A stretch of 64,000 nt of DNA from Prochlorococcus sp. scB245a_519A13 (lineage in GTDB: Bacteria > Cyanobacteriota > Cyanobacteriia > PCC-6307 > Cyanobiaceae), in assembly GCA_000634415.1 (NCBI GenBank), contig JFNH01000004.1:1-64000 (forward strand), read 5' to 3'. The notes beneath the pieces were generated by a model that was not told the DNA's origin, did not search any database, and worked only from the letters and a program-made list of their open reading frames with translations. Shown here piece by piece: positions 27,688 through 36,214 of this stretch. Both the position numbers and the translations under genes were made by a program. Positions within the stretch are counted from its first letter, which is position 1. Each line of letters starts with the position of its first letter.

Positions 27688-28926
27688 TTGAGCCAGTTAG
27701 ATTCCAATTGGTCTTTTGTTGATGACAGTAAGTTAACACCCAAGGGGTTTCTTTTTGCTGGGATATCTGCTGGTTTAAAAGCTTCTAATAAAAAAGATTT
27801 AGCACTAATACTCGCTCCAAAAGGAAGTATTTTTACTGGGATGTTTACCCAATCAATAGTTCGAGCTTCTTGTGTGGATATTTGTGAGGAAAGGATTAAA
27901 ACAACTTCAGGTTTTGTAAGAGCAATACTAATTAATTCTGGTCAAGCAAATGCATGTACAGGAAATCTTGGCATTCAACATTTTCAAATTGCTACAGGAA
28001 AGATTGCGGAACTTTTAGGAATAAAAGAAGAAGAAGTTTTAATGTGCTCAACTGGCGTAATTGGTGTTCCAATACAAATAAATGATTTAGTAAAAAATTT
28101 ACCGAATTTAGTATGTGATTTAAAGAGTAATAATTTTGAAAATGCAGCAGAAGCAATTTTAACTACTGATTTGACTTTGAAAAAAGTGTCAATAGAGACG
28201 ATTATTCAAGGTAGAAAAATAAAAATAGCAGGATTTGCAAAAGGTTCAGGAATGATTTACCCCAACATGGCTACAATGCTTGCTTTCCTAACCTGTGATG
28301 CGGGTATTCAAAAAGAAGAATGGGACAAAATGATTGCTATTGCGGTTCAAAAATCTTTTAATGCAATATCAGTTGATGGAGAGACAAGCACAAATGATTC
28401 TTTTGTTGGAATAAATGCAGGAGAGAAAATTGAAAAAAGGTTTTTTCCAATTATCCAACAAGGGCTTGATATTGTATGTCAGAACTTGGCAAAAAATATT
28501 GCAAGGGACGGAGAGGGAGCAAATTGTTTATTAGAAGTTTTGGTTCAAGGAGCAAAAAATACAGATGATGCAATTATGCTCGCGAAATCTATTTGTAATT
28601 CGGCCTTGGTAAAAACTGCGATACATGGTTGTGATCCGAATTGGGGACGAATCATTTCTGCTGCAGGTAATGCTGGAGTTAAATTTAATTTAAATGACGT
28701 TGACTTGTATATAGGAAACGCTCAGATTTTGGAAAACGGCAAGTTAAATAAATATGATCCACAAAAAGTCAAAGACTATATTAAGTCTAGAATGAAAGGT
28801 AGATATTTAGTAGATGATATTGTGAAAATTATGATTAATCTAAATTCTGGCGAATCGAAAGGCACATCTTGGGGGTGCGATCTTTCTAAAAAATATGTTG
28901 AAATAAATAGCGAATATACAACTTAG
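27688..28926 (+). CDS. argJ: Bifunctional glutamate N-acetyltransferase / amino-acid acetyltransferase ArgJ; target gene of the second island
   Basis: The 412-residue ArgJ is self-processing: cleavage occurs before the threonine in MIYPNMATMLAFLTCD (about 200). It recycles the acetyl group between ornithine and glutamate in arginine synthesis. The start is TTG at 27688. The C-terminus KYVEINSEYTT is repeated as EYVEINSEYTT-stop at 37934-37969, 9 kb downstream, so the current 3' end is probably the copy supplied by the inserted island. The protein appears full-length and functional. Confidence 0.96.
   Translation: MSQLDSNWSFVDDSKLTPKGFLFAGISAGLKASNKKDLALILAPKGSIFTGMFTQSIVRASCVDICEERIKTTSGFVRAILINSGQANACTGNLGIQHFQIATGKIAELLGIKEEEVLMCSTGVIGVPIQINDLVKNLPNLVCDLKSNNFENAAEAILTTDLTLKKVSIETIIQGRKIKIAGFAKGSGMIYPNMATMLAFLTCDAGIQKEEWDKMIAIAVQKSFNAISVDGETSTNDSFVGINAGEKIEKRFFPIIQQGLDIVCQNLAKNIARDGEGANCLLEVLVQGAKNTDDAIMLAKSICNSALVKTAIHGCDPNWGRIISAAGNAGVKFNLNDVDLYIGNAQILENGKLNKYDPQKVKDYIKSRMKGRYLVDDIVKIMINLNSGESKGTSWGCDLSKKYVEINSEYTT
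28891..28926 (+). repeat. Putative attL core: last codons of argJ (left copy)
   Basis: These 36 bases encode KYVEINSEYTT-stop and match 37934-37969 at 27 of 36 positions. All differences except the first codon (K/E) are synonymous, including AGC versus TCG for serine. The longest identical blocks are GAAATAAA and GAATATAC, either of which could be the crossover region. The duplication is seen directly; the attachment-site role is inferred. Confidence 0.75.
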
Positions 28927-28972
28927 GGTATGGTTGCAGTGATAGCAATAGATCTAAAGACTGCTAAACGTT

Positions 28973-28994
28973 TGTTCACAGCGTGTTCACAGTC
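28973..28994 (+). repeat. Tandem 11-bp repeat pair (candidate arm sites, left end of argJ island)
   Basis: TGTTCACAGCG (28973-28983) is followed directly by TGTTCACAGTC (28984-28994). The period is 11 bp, as in the guaA island, and the heptamer shares TTCAC with that island's GTTTCAC. The pair starts 46 bp after the argJ stop. It probably binds the arm-binding domain of the recombinase at 36211-37794. Confidence 0.72.
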
Positions 28995-28996
28995 AA

Positions 28997-29464
28997 TTAA
29001 GATTTAATTTTTAGTCCTTTATCTAAATTCCTAAATTCACATTTTTTAAAAATTGTTGTAGGTATTTTTTTATAAGGGATGTGTACATAAGAAGAATCTA
29101 TTATCATTTTCCCTGACATATCGTTGAAATTGACTTCAATAAAAATATCCCTTACAACACCATTACTTAAAAAAGTTCTAGAAGATTGTGATGTAAACAA
29201 ACCAGATTTAAGACTAGAAGAACTTTCCATAATGAATTTACTAGTTTTAATTTTTTCATTAAAAGGAATTATGGTATTGCTCGGTATTTCATCAAATACT
29301 TCCTCCATTCTTCTGTAACGCTGACCAGTTTTTATATCTACAAGTAATGAAAGACCGATAGGTCCCTCACAATATAATTCTTTTATATTTGATTTTTTAG
29401 AAATAAAACCGCTAGTTAAAAATGATAAAGAAATTAAAAGCGGTGCAATTAGTAAGCGTTTCAT
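28997..29464 (-). CDS. Secreted or lipoprotein-like hypothetical protein in island
   Basis: A 155-residue protein from the ATG at 29464; the frame extends to 29506, but the signal peptide MKRLLIAPLLISLSFLTSGF sits exactly at the inner start. The mature part contains YCEGPIGLSLLVDIKTGQRYRRMEEVFDEIP and a second cysteine in FKKCEFRNL, which could form a disulfide. It is probably exported to the periplasm or outer membrane. I know no family for it. It is the first gene at the left island end. Confidence 0.55.
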   Translation of the reverse strand: MKRLLIAPLLISLSFLTSGFISKKSNIKELYCEGPIGLSLLVDIKTGQRYRRMEEVFDEIPSNTIIPFNEKIKTSKFIMESSSSLKSGLFTSQSSRTFLSNGVVRDIFIEVNFNDMSGKMIIDSSYVHIPYKKIPTTIFKKCEFRNLDKGLKIKS

Positions 29465-29516
29465 TAAAACTATAAAAATAAAATAATGTTCAGCATCTTC
29501 CAACAAATAATCATAA

Positions 29517-30683
29517 TTATTGCTCCTTTATTCTTATTTGATCACCATCAAATTGATTTGCTAAATCTCTAAAATATCTTTCATCTTTAAAAGACCAATT
29601 TTTATATTTTCTTAAATAAACACCGCCACATTTTTTTTCGTAACTAACACCCCAGAAGTCTTCAAAATCTGAAGGATTCTCAAAACACTCATCTTTCTCC
29701 CAAGACTGCCCGGAAAGTTTTCTGATATTTGGAAGTCCACCATCAATATAACTTTGATAAGTATCATAATTTTCAAAGTTATCTTGTTCTTTTAATGGTA
29801 ATTCCATATAAACTTCCCAACCTATAAAAAGAAGAGTTTCCTTATTTTCATTATCGTCTTCTAAATAATTATGTTTTTTTTCTGTTAATTTGCTTTCATT
29901 ATAAACTTTTTGTTCTAATGCATTTTTATTATTTGGATTGATTTCTAGCACTTTGGATAAATAATAATTTGCACTTTTGTAATCAAATAGCAATGATTTT
30001 GCAGTGCCAATGTTTAAAAACAACTCTTCTTTACTTTTCGTTGTGTTCAACTTAATTAAAATTAGAAAATCATCTATGGCATTTTTATAATCATCTAAAA
30101 AAAATAATCTGAATTTTCCTCTCCAATAAAATGCATCTTCATTGCTTGGATTTAATTCAATTAATTTTGAAAGATCATCACAAGCATTTGCATGTAAATT
30201 TAATATTCCAAAAGACATACTACGCGAAAAATATGCATCTTGGTCTTCTGGATTAGATTTAATTGCTTCTGTAAAATCATTTATCGCTCCTTGATTATCT
30301 TTAATTTTTGCCTTTGCAACACCTCTCCAATAAAATGCCCTTTCAAAATTAGCATTTATTTCAATTACGTTTGTTAAATCTTCAATCGCACCATTAAAGT
30401 CATTCGATAAAACTTTTAAATAACCCATAAAATTTATAGCATCTAAATTAGATGGATCTAAGTTAATTGCTTTTGAAAGATCATCGATTGCATTTGGATC
30501 ATTTCCTAATAAGTAATGAGCAATGCCTCTTTTACAAAAAACTTGACTTAATTTTGGTGTTAATTCTATTACTTGAGTATATAAATTAATTGACCTTTGA
30601 TATTCTTTTAATGCAAATTCATCATCTGCTAACTCCCATAATGAGTTAATAACCTTTTCAATTTTCAATTCTAAGTTATCCAA
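29517..30683 (-). CDS. TPR-repeat protein with unique C-terminal domain
   Basis: The 388-residue protein has about seven tetratricopeptide repeats (residues 15-265), with typical A-x-x-D-L/F-x-x-A-I-x-L-x-P cores. A separate C-terminal domain of about 110 residues follows, rich in aromatics and charge (WEVYMELPLKEQDNFENYDTYQ, EDFWGVSYEKKCGGVYLRKY). It resembles the larger island TPR protein at 33510 in its repeats. TPRs bind proteins; the partner is unknown. No signal peptide is seen. Confidence 0.75.
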   Translation of the reverse strand: MDNLELKIEKVINSLWELADDEFALKEYQRSINLYTQVIELTPKLSQVFCKRGIAHYLLGNDPNAIDDLSKAINLDPSNLDAINFMGYLKVLSNDFNGAIEDLTNVIEINANFERAFYWRGVAKAKIKDNQGAINDFTEAIKSNPEDQDAYFSRSMSFGILNLHANACDDLSKLIELNPSNEDAFYWRGKFRLFFLDDYKNAIDDFLILIKLNTTKSKEELFLNIGTAKSLLFDYKSANYYLSKVLEINPNNKNALEQKVYNESKLTEKKHNYLEDDNENKETLLFIGWEVYMELPLKEQDNFENYDTYQSYIDGGLPNIRKLSGQSWEKDECFENPSDFEDFWGVSYEKKCGGVYLRKYKNWSFKDERYFRDLANQFDGDQIRIKEQ

Positions 30684-30834
30684 TTTGCAGATAAATTTTA
30701 AGGTTATTAAACTAATTTATCTTAATTTAAGATTTTTAATACTTTTTAAAATTATTTTTTAAAATTCGGGCAAAAACATCCCTTTCTAAAACAAATTTGA
30801 ATAATTAGTGTAATATTTCTGTAAAAATAAAAAA

Positions 30835-31389
30835 ATGAGCAATTCAAACTCTGTAATTGATGAAGCAATTGATAAAGCAAAAGAATTTCTCAAAAAAAAC
30901 CTTGTTGAGATTGAAAAAAGAGATGATCTTTCTCAAAGTCAAAAAGCAAATAGGATAATCAACTTATTTGCAGGTGTATGCGCTGGTATAGCAATACAAC
31001 CAATTCCGTTTGCAGATATCTTCGTTTTAACTCCAATACAAGTTTTAATGGGTGAAAGATTAGCGGCAATTTGGGGTGTCCCAGTAACCGAATCTTCAAT
31101 CAGTGCTGTAATAAAAGATATTTTAAAAGTTGGGGGCATGGGTTTACTTTCACAGCAGTTAGCAATAGCAGCATATAAAACCTTCTTACCATTTATGGGA
31201 GCAGTTACTACTGTTCCTTTGGTCTATGGTCTAACTTATGCTATTGGAACAGTTTTATCTGAAATGTATAAACGACGATCCAAAGGAGAGTCAAAACTTT
31301 CAGACGAAGAATTGCGTAAAATTTGGAACGAATCCAGAAAAAAAGGCAAAGAAAAATATAAGAAAGGAGATGAGATTGATATTAAATAA
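30835..31389 (+). CDS. DUF697-like membrane protein
   Basis: The 184-residue protein starts with a charged helix (DEAIDKAKEFLKKN) and continues with INLFAGVCAGIAIQPIPFADIFVLTPIQVLMGERLA, the hallmark of the DUF697/YcjF-type membrane domain often attached to or next to small GTPases. A second hydrophobic pair spans about 100-145, and the C-terminus is basic. It leads a same-strand run with the genes at 31414 (24 bp away) and 32327. No GTPase is in the island. Confidence 0.65.
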   Translation: MSNSNSVIDEAIDKAKEFLKKNLVEIEKRDDLSQSQKANRIINLFAGVCAGIAIQPIPFADIFVLTPIQVLMGERLAAIWGVPVTESSISAVIKDILKVGGMGLLSQQLAIAAYKTFLPFMGAVTTVPLVYGLTYAIGTVLSEMYKRRSKGESKLSDEELRKIWNESRKKGKEKYKKGDEIDIK

Positions 31390-31413
31390 TTTTTAAAAGA
31401 GGAAAATTATCAA

Positions 31414-32244
31414 ATGAAAGATAAATTAAAGAAATTAACAAATTATGTAAGAAATAACTTTGATGAAGGTGCAATATTAACTTCTATAATTTCAATTGCA
31501 GCAAACGGGGGTGGGAAAAACCTCACATCTAATGAATCAATAATTCTTGCCGCATTAAGAAGATCAGCAAAAAAGTTTGAAGATGCCTCTGTAGAGGAAA
31601 TTGGAGAAATTTTAGATTCTTATGATGAAAATCAGATCCCAGGTTTAGTAAATAATGTCAAGGGAATTTTGTTTGAACTTGAATTTGTTGAGATAGAAAA
31701 TAATGATGGAGATTCTATTTTTGCTTATCAGTTTGAGCAAACAAATTATCCAACTTATGATATCCAATTAATTGATGAACAAACTGGAGCGATTGAAGAA
31801 GTACAACTGAAAGCAACTAGTAGTGCTTCATATGTTAAAAATTGGATGGATGAACATGGCGAAAATATTGTAGTTACTGATGAAGTTGCCGAAGAATTGG
31901 GGTTGGATGTTGTTGGTATTAATAATGAAGAACTAGAAGTAAGAGTGGAAGATTTTATAGACAAAATGAAAGATGTCGATGAAAATTCCATTACTCCAAT
32001 GCTTGGAAATATTGGCACAATAAGTCTTGCTATATCTCTAGTTTTTCTAGTTAAAAAATGGATGAGTGGTGAAATAAAAAAAGAGGAGTTTTTGAAAACA
32101 TCTGCATTAATAACAGGTAAGAAAGTTGTTAAGTTTTCAATAATTGCAATGGCGTTGACGATACCTGGAATTAATTTTATTACTGCAGTAGGACTAGCAA
32201 CTAGTTTAATTGTTCAAGGTAAAAGAACCTTTGATCGTGTCTGA
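31414..32244 (+). CDS. Membrane protein with possible restriction-endonuclease-like core
   Basis: In this 276-residue protein, residues about 85-145 read GILFELEFVEIEN, then YDIQLID, then EEVQLKATSS. That E...D...E-x-Q-x-K pattern resembles the PD-(D/E)XK (QxK variant) nuclease core. Two hydrophobic helices follow at the C-terminus (about 195-215 and 240-268). A nuclease-like domain anchored to a membrane, next to a DUF697-like membrane protein, would suit an anti-phage or inter-element conflict role, but this rests on motif reading alone. Confidence 0.5.
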   Translation: MKDKLKKLTNYVRNNFDEGAILTSIISIAANGGGKNLTSNESIILAALRRSAKKFEDASVEEIGEILDSYDENQIPGLVNNVKGILFELEFVEIENNDGDSIFAYQFEQTNYPTYDIQLIDEQTGAIEEVQLKATSSASYVKNWMDEHGENIVVTDEVAEELGLDVVGINNEELEVRVEDFIDKMKDVDENSITPMLGNIGTISLAISLVFLVKKWMSGEIKKEEFLKTSALITGKKVVKFSIIAMALTIPGINFITAVGLATSLIVQGKRTFDRV

Positions 32245-32326
32245 GATGATTTATCTTAATTACTAAATACGATTCTATATGATAGTGGAGCGCTAGAATT
32301 TATATTAGATATAATTAGAAATCCTC

Positions 32327-32905
32327 TTGGATTCAACAGAATATTATCTTGGTTTAAAAGATGAATCAGGAAAATTAATTGAATTAATATCATTTTCTGG
32401 AAAAATTAACGGTGATGGGAAAACTATGGAAGTATTCTTCTTACCATCAAGGGATAAAAAAGATATTGATATTTTAGAAGCAAGATCCTTTTGGCAAGAT
32501 AAAATAAAAAAAGGATTCTCAAAAATTGATTCAAAATTAGCAATAGCATTTTCTGCAAAATTAAATACAAATAAAGAAAGATATCAGGGACAAAATTTTG
32601 GAGTTGATAGAACAAAAGAAGAATTAAAAGAGGGAGTAGAAGAAATAATTAATTCCAAAAGAAATTCAAGAACTACAAGCGAAACAATCACAAGGGTTTT
32701 ATTTAATCAAGACTGTGAGTATAGTTTCACTTCTTTTTCAAAAAAAGATGATACCGTAACTGTGAAGTATTTAGAATACGAAACTGATGCTTCTGAAATC
32801 ACAGAATATCAAAAAGAAGATGCTAGAAAACTTTGGAGAAAATTAAAAGAAGAGCACTTTGATGATTTACCACCATCTCTAACCAAAGTTGTTAATTGTG
32901 ATTAA
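32327..32905 (+). CDS. Hypothetical soluble protein in island
   Basis: A 192-residue, charged, probably soluble protein with a TTG start at 32327, about 80 bp after the preceding island gene. No named family is recognised. Visible features are a beta-rich N-terminus (YYLGLKDESGKLIELISFSG) and a conserved-looking tail (YQKEDARKLWRKLKEEHFDDLP). It may belong to the same transcription unit as 30835 and 31414. Confidence 0.5.
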   Translation: MDSTEYYLGLKDESGKLIELISFSGKINGDGKTMEVFFLPSRDKKDIDILEARSFWQDKIKKGFSKIDSKLAIAFSAKLNTNKERYQGQNFGVDRTKEELKEGVEEIINSKRNSRTTSETITRVLFNQDCEYSFTSFSKKDDTVTVKYLEYETDASEITEYQKEDARKLWRKLKEEHFDDLPPSLTKVVNCD

Positions 32906-33031
32906 ACCTTAAAGAAAATTTCAATGATTGATTTTCAGAATCAGGGTCGTGATTGTTATGTAAACTTGTGTAAACCATTATTCATTTTTGACATAAAACT
33001 CTTATAGATACTCTGTATCCATTCATCCAAC

Positions 33032-33080
33032 GGGTTTAGGTTATCAGGTCTTTAAGGATGCTTTAAGGGATTATTTAAGG
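33032..33080. repeat. Three spaced TTTAAGG repeats beside an inverted AAACCCGTTG block
   Basis: TTTAAGG occurs at 33051-33057, 33062-33068 and 33074-33080, with periods of 11 and 12 bp. Just left, CAACGGGTTT (28-37 of that line) is the reverse complement of AAACCCGTTG at 11288-11297 in the guaA island's right end. The arrangement resembles an inverted element end and may mark an internal boundary in the argJ island, or may be an accessory protein binding site. Confidence 0.35.
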
Positions 33081-33113
33081 AATCTTATATTTTAAATGTA
33101 TAAATAAATGTAG

Positions 33114-33407
33114 TTGAGCAATATAGTTCAAGACCGTAATACATCAGAAAGAGCAGTTCACACCATTACAAACCGAATAAAGATGCAACAAGTTTTATAC
33201 ACCAGAGATGCCGTTAGGCAAACCACCGAAGGTGGTTTCCATAGAGTCCTTCGTAAGAATGTCTCATACAACAAGTATGAAGATCATATTCAAAGAATTG
33301 AAAAAGAACTTATGAAGAAGCACCGATTAGGATATTCTGCCTTAGTTAAGTTTCTGATTCTCAAAGAAGGTCAACAGCAGTTTGGAATTCCATTCTTAGC
33401 ATCCTAA
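33114..33407 (+). CDS. Small basic hypothetical protein in island
   Basis: A 97-residue basic protein with a TTG start at 33114; the first ATG in frame is at about 33183. Its sequence (TTEGGFHRVLRKNVSYNKYEDHIQRIEKELMKKHRLGYSALVKFLILKEG, given here only in part by motif) is mostly helical by eye, with many lysines and arginines. This could suit DNA binding, but no known fold is recognised. It lies alone between the spaced repeats at 33051 and the large TPR gene. Confidence 0.45.
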   Translation: MSNIVQDRNTSERAVHTITNRIKMQQVLYTRDAVRQTTEGGFHRVLRKNVSYNKYEDHIQRIEKELMKKHRLGYSALVKFLILKEGQQQFGIPFLAS

Positions 33408-33509
33408 TGACTGTTATTGTGCCATATAAATTTTTATTGGTTAACTTTCAAAAAAACATTTTGCATTGATGCTTTCTTTTATAAAATAAATGTAATGGAA
33501 TTAATTTAA

Positions 33510-35897
33510 GTGAGTGAGTCGCAGAAAGATATTAGAACCTCGATGACCTTTTTTGAGGAAGGTAATAAACAGTATGATCTTGGAAATTATGAGAGTGCTT
33601 TAAATTGTTATTCAAAATCTATCTATATAGATTCAAATAACTTTAAGGTCTTTTTTAATAGAGGTCTGGCAAAAAGTTTTTTAAATGACTTTTATGGAGC
33701 GATTGAAGATTTCACAAAAGTAATTGAGTTAAATCCAAAAGATGATGATGCTTATACTCAAAGAGGAGAAGCAAAATTCTTCTTAGAGGATTATGAAGGA
33801 GCGATTGAAGATTTCACAAAAGTAATTGAGTTAAATCCAAAAGATGATGATGCTTATACTCAAAGAGGAGAAGCAAAATATAAACTTAATAGGTACGAAA
33901 GTGCTATGGATGATTTTTCAAAGTCAATAGAATTAAATCCTAAAAATGTTAATGCCTTTCTAAACCAAGGAGCAATTAAAACAGTAAAAAAAGATTTTAA
34001 TGGTGCAATTGAGGATTATTCAAAAGTAATCGAGTTTGATCCAAAAAACGAAAATGCCTTATTCAATAGGGGAGTAGTTAAATCATTTATCAAAGAAATT
34101 ACTGGTGCAATTGAAGATTATTCAAAAGTAATTGAGTTAAATCCAGAAAATAATCGTGCTTATATTGAAAGAGCACTTTTACATTATGATCTCAAGAATT
34201 TTACTGGTGCAATTGAGGATTATTCAAAAGTAATCGAGTTTGATCCAAAAAATGCAATTGCTTTTTTAAGTAGGGCGATTGTTAAATCAGTTATCAAAGA
34301 TATTTCTGGTGCAATTGAGGATTATTCAAAAGCAATTGAGTTAAATCCAGAAGATAATAGTGCTTATATTGAAAGAGGAAAGGCACAATATACTTTAGAG
34401 AATTTTAAAGGAGCGATTGAAGATTTCTCAAAAGCAATTGAGTTAAATCCAGAAGATATTAGTGCTTATATTGAAAGAGGGTTGGCAAAAGATTATATAG
34501 AGGATTTTCAAGGTGCTATTGATGATTACTTAAAAGCAATTGAGTTAAACCCAGAAGATGAAAGGTCATATCTTTTTAGAGGAGAATCAAAATATAAATT
34601 AAATGAATATCAAAGTGCCAATGAGGATTTTTCAAAAGTTATAGAATTAAATCCAAAAAATGAATTTGCTTTTTTTAATAGAGGAGTGGTTAAATCAGTC
34701 ATAAAAGACGTTACTGGTGCAATTGAGGATTATTCAAAAGCAATTGAAATTAATCCTCAAAAAGAAATCGCTTTTTTTGATAGAGGTGTTGCAAAAACGC
34801 GATTAAGTGATTATGAAGGTGCGATTGAAGATTTCTTAAAAGTTATTGAATTAAATCCCAAAGATGAGATTGCTTTGAGATACCTTGGAAAAGCGAAATA
34901 TGATCTTAATGATTATCAAGGTGCGATTGAAGATTTCACAAAAGTAATTGAGTTAAATCCTAAAATGAATCTTGCCTACCTGGGGAGAGGAAACGCAAAA
35001 TTCTTATTAGAGGATTATCAAGGTACAATTGAAGATTTTACAAAAGTAATTGAATTAAATCCTAAAAATGAATTTGCTTATTTTAGAAGAGGAGAAGCAA
35101 AATCTAAAATTAAAGAATACAAGGGTGCAATTGAAGATTTTACACAAGTAATTAAATTGAATCCTAAATATGAATTGGTTTTTTTTAAAAGAGGGTTGGC
35201 AAAAGATTATATAGAGGATTATCAAGGTGCAATTGAAGATTATTCCAAATCAATAGAATTAAATCCTAAATATGAAAATATTTTTTTTAATAGAGGGATG
35301 GCAAAAAATTATATAGAGGATTATCAAGGTGCAATTGAAGATTTCACAAAAGTAATTGAATATAATCCAAAGGATGAAAGTGGTTTCTTCAATAGAGGTG
35401 TCGCAAAAAGGGGTTTGGAAGATTATCAAGGTGCTATAGATGATTACTCAAAAGTAGTTGAATTAAATCCAAAAAATGAAATTGCTTTGAGAAATATAGG
35501 AAGAGCAAAAAATGCTTTGCGTGAATTCGATGAGTCAATTGGGTATTACTCAAAAGCAATTAAATTAAATCCAGAAAATGAAATTTATTATTTTGAAAGA
35601 GGAGAAGTGAAATTTATGCAAGAGTGTTATCGAATTGTTAACAAGGACAATACCAATAAGGATGATTATCAAGGTGCTATGGAGGATTATTCAAAAGTAA
35701 TAGAATTAAATCCTTATAATTACAGGGCATTTTTAATGAGAGGAAATTTAAAAGGACGCCTTTACGATTATCACGGGGCGATTGAAGATTATTCTCAGGT
35801 ATTGAAAATTGATCCAGAAAACAAGGAGGCACTTAAGAAAAGATCTGATTTATATAAAGAATTATCTGAAATTGATATAGATAAAATTAAAGATTAA
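33510..35897 (+). CDS. Large TPR-repeat protein built of about 22 repeats
   Basis: The 795-residue protein is almost entirely 34-residue tetratricopeptide repeats of the form GAIEDFTKVIELNPKDD-AY-RG-AK, about 22 copies. The start is GTG at 33510. At DNA level many units are near-identical: the 82 bp at 33696-33777 recur exactly at 33798-33879, one repeat (102 bp) on. This shows recent expansion by unequal recombination. There is no signal peptide or catalytic domain, so it is probably a protein-binding scaffold. In the island it may interact with host or phage proteins; that is speculation. Confidence 0.85.
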   Translation: MSESQKDIRTSMTFFEEGNKQYDLGNYESALNCYSKSIYIDSNNFKVFFNRGLAKSFLNDFYGAIEDFTKVIELNPKDDDAYTQRGEAKFFLEDYEGAIEDFTKVIELNPKDDDAYTQRGEAKYKLNRYESAMDDFSKSIELNPKNVNAFLNQGAIKTVKKDFNGAIEDYSKVIEFDPKNENALFNRGVVKSFIKEITGAIEDYSKVIELNPENNRAYIERALLHYDLKNFTGAIEDYSKVIEFDPKNAIAFLSRAIVKSVIKDISGAIEDYSKAIELNPEDNSAYIERGKAQYTLENFKGAIEDFSKAIELNPEDISAYIERGLAKDYIEDFQGAIDDYLKAIELNPEDERSYLFRGESKYKLNEYQSANEDFSKVIELNPKNEFAFFNRGVVKSVIKDVTGAIEDYSKAIEINPQKEIAFFDRGVAKTRLSDYEGAIEDFLKVIELNPKDEIALRYLGKAKYDLNDYQGAIEDFTKVIELNPKMNLAYLGRGNAKFLLEDYQGTIEDFTKVIELNPKNEFAYFRRGEAKSKIKEYKGAIEDFTQVIKLNPKYELVFFKRGLAKDYIEDYQGAIEDYSKSIELNPKYENIFFNRGMAKNYIEDYQGAIEDFTKVIEYNPKDESGFFNRGVAKRGLEDYQGAIDDYSKVVELNPKNEIALRNIGRAKNALREFDESIGYYSKAIKLNPENEIYYFERGEVKFMQECYRIVNKDNTNKDDYQGAMEDYSKVIELNPYNYRAFLMRGNLKGRLYDYHGAIEDYSQVLKIDPENKEALKKRSDLYKELSEIDIDKIKD
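33696..33879 (+). repeat. Exact 82-bp tandem duplication within the TPR gene
   Basis: Bases 33696-33777 and 33798-33879 are identical, with an offset of 102 bp, exactly one 34-codon repeat. It keeps the frame and therefore alters repeat number, not coding potential. It is the clearest example among many near-copies in this gene. Confidence 0.9.
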
Positions 35898-35956
35898 TTC
35901 ATATCGTTCTAACAGATTGATGATAAATGTCACTGCGGGAAAGTTCCAATATCCTT

Positions 35957-36214
35957 TTATTTACTTTGACTTTTCTTTTTGTACATGTTCCTTAGTTCAA
36001 CATAGTTTTTTAAACAAAGGTCTACATACATCGGGAACTTTGCAGCAGATATTTTATTTTTCTTGTAATTTTGACCATCTTTGATTGATAGGAACCTATC
36101 TGCCCACCTTAGGCAGTATGTCTTCTCTTCAGTCAGTTCTGTTTCAACTGAATATAAAGGAACTGATAATGAGCAGAATAAAGTTACTAATAAAATTCCA
36201 GGTGGTTGTCTCAT
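35957..36214 (-). CDS. Small secreted hypothetical protein downstream of the recombinase
   Basis: An 85-residue protein with a clear signal peptide (GILLVTLFCSLSVPLYS) and a basic mature part with two cysteines (TYCLRWADRF, DLCLKNYVELR). Its start overlaps the recombinase stop by 4 bp (ATGA), so the two are likely translated together. No family is known to me. An exported partner for an integrase is unusual. Confidence 0.6.
   Translation of the reverse strand: MRQPPGILLVTLFCSLSVPLYSVETELTEEKTYCLRWADRFLSIKDGQNYKKNKISAAKFPMYVDLCLKNYVELRNMYKKKSQSK

Noticed and set aside
28927-28994. A tRNA fragment as the argJ-island attachment site
   Set aside because: No tRNA-like arms or CCA-adjacent T-loop could be folded at either end; the repeated sequence is argJ coding sequence.
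33690-35860. Regular short DNA repeats resembling a CRISPR-like array
   Set aside because: The repeats are in frame, 102 bp long and encode TPR units; spacers are not unique and no cas genes are present.
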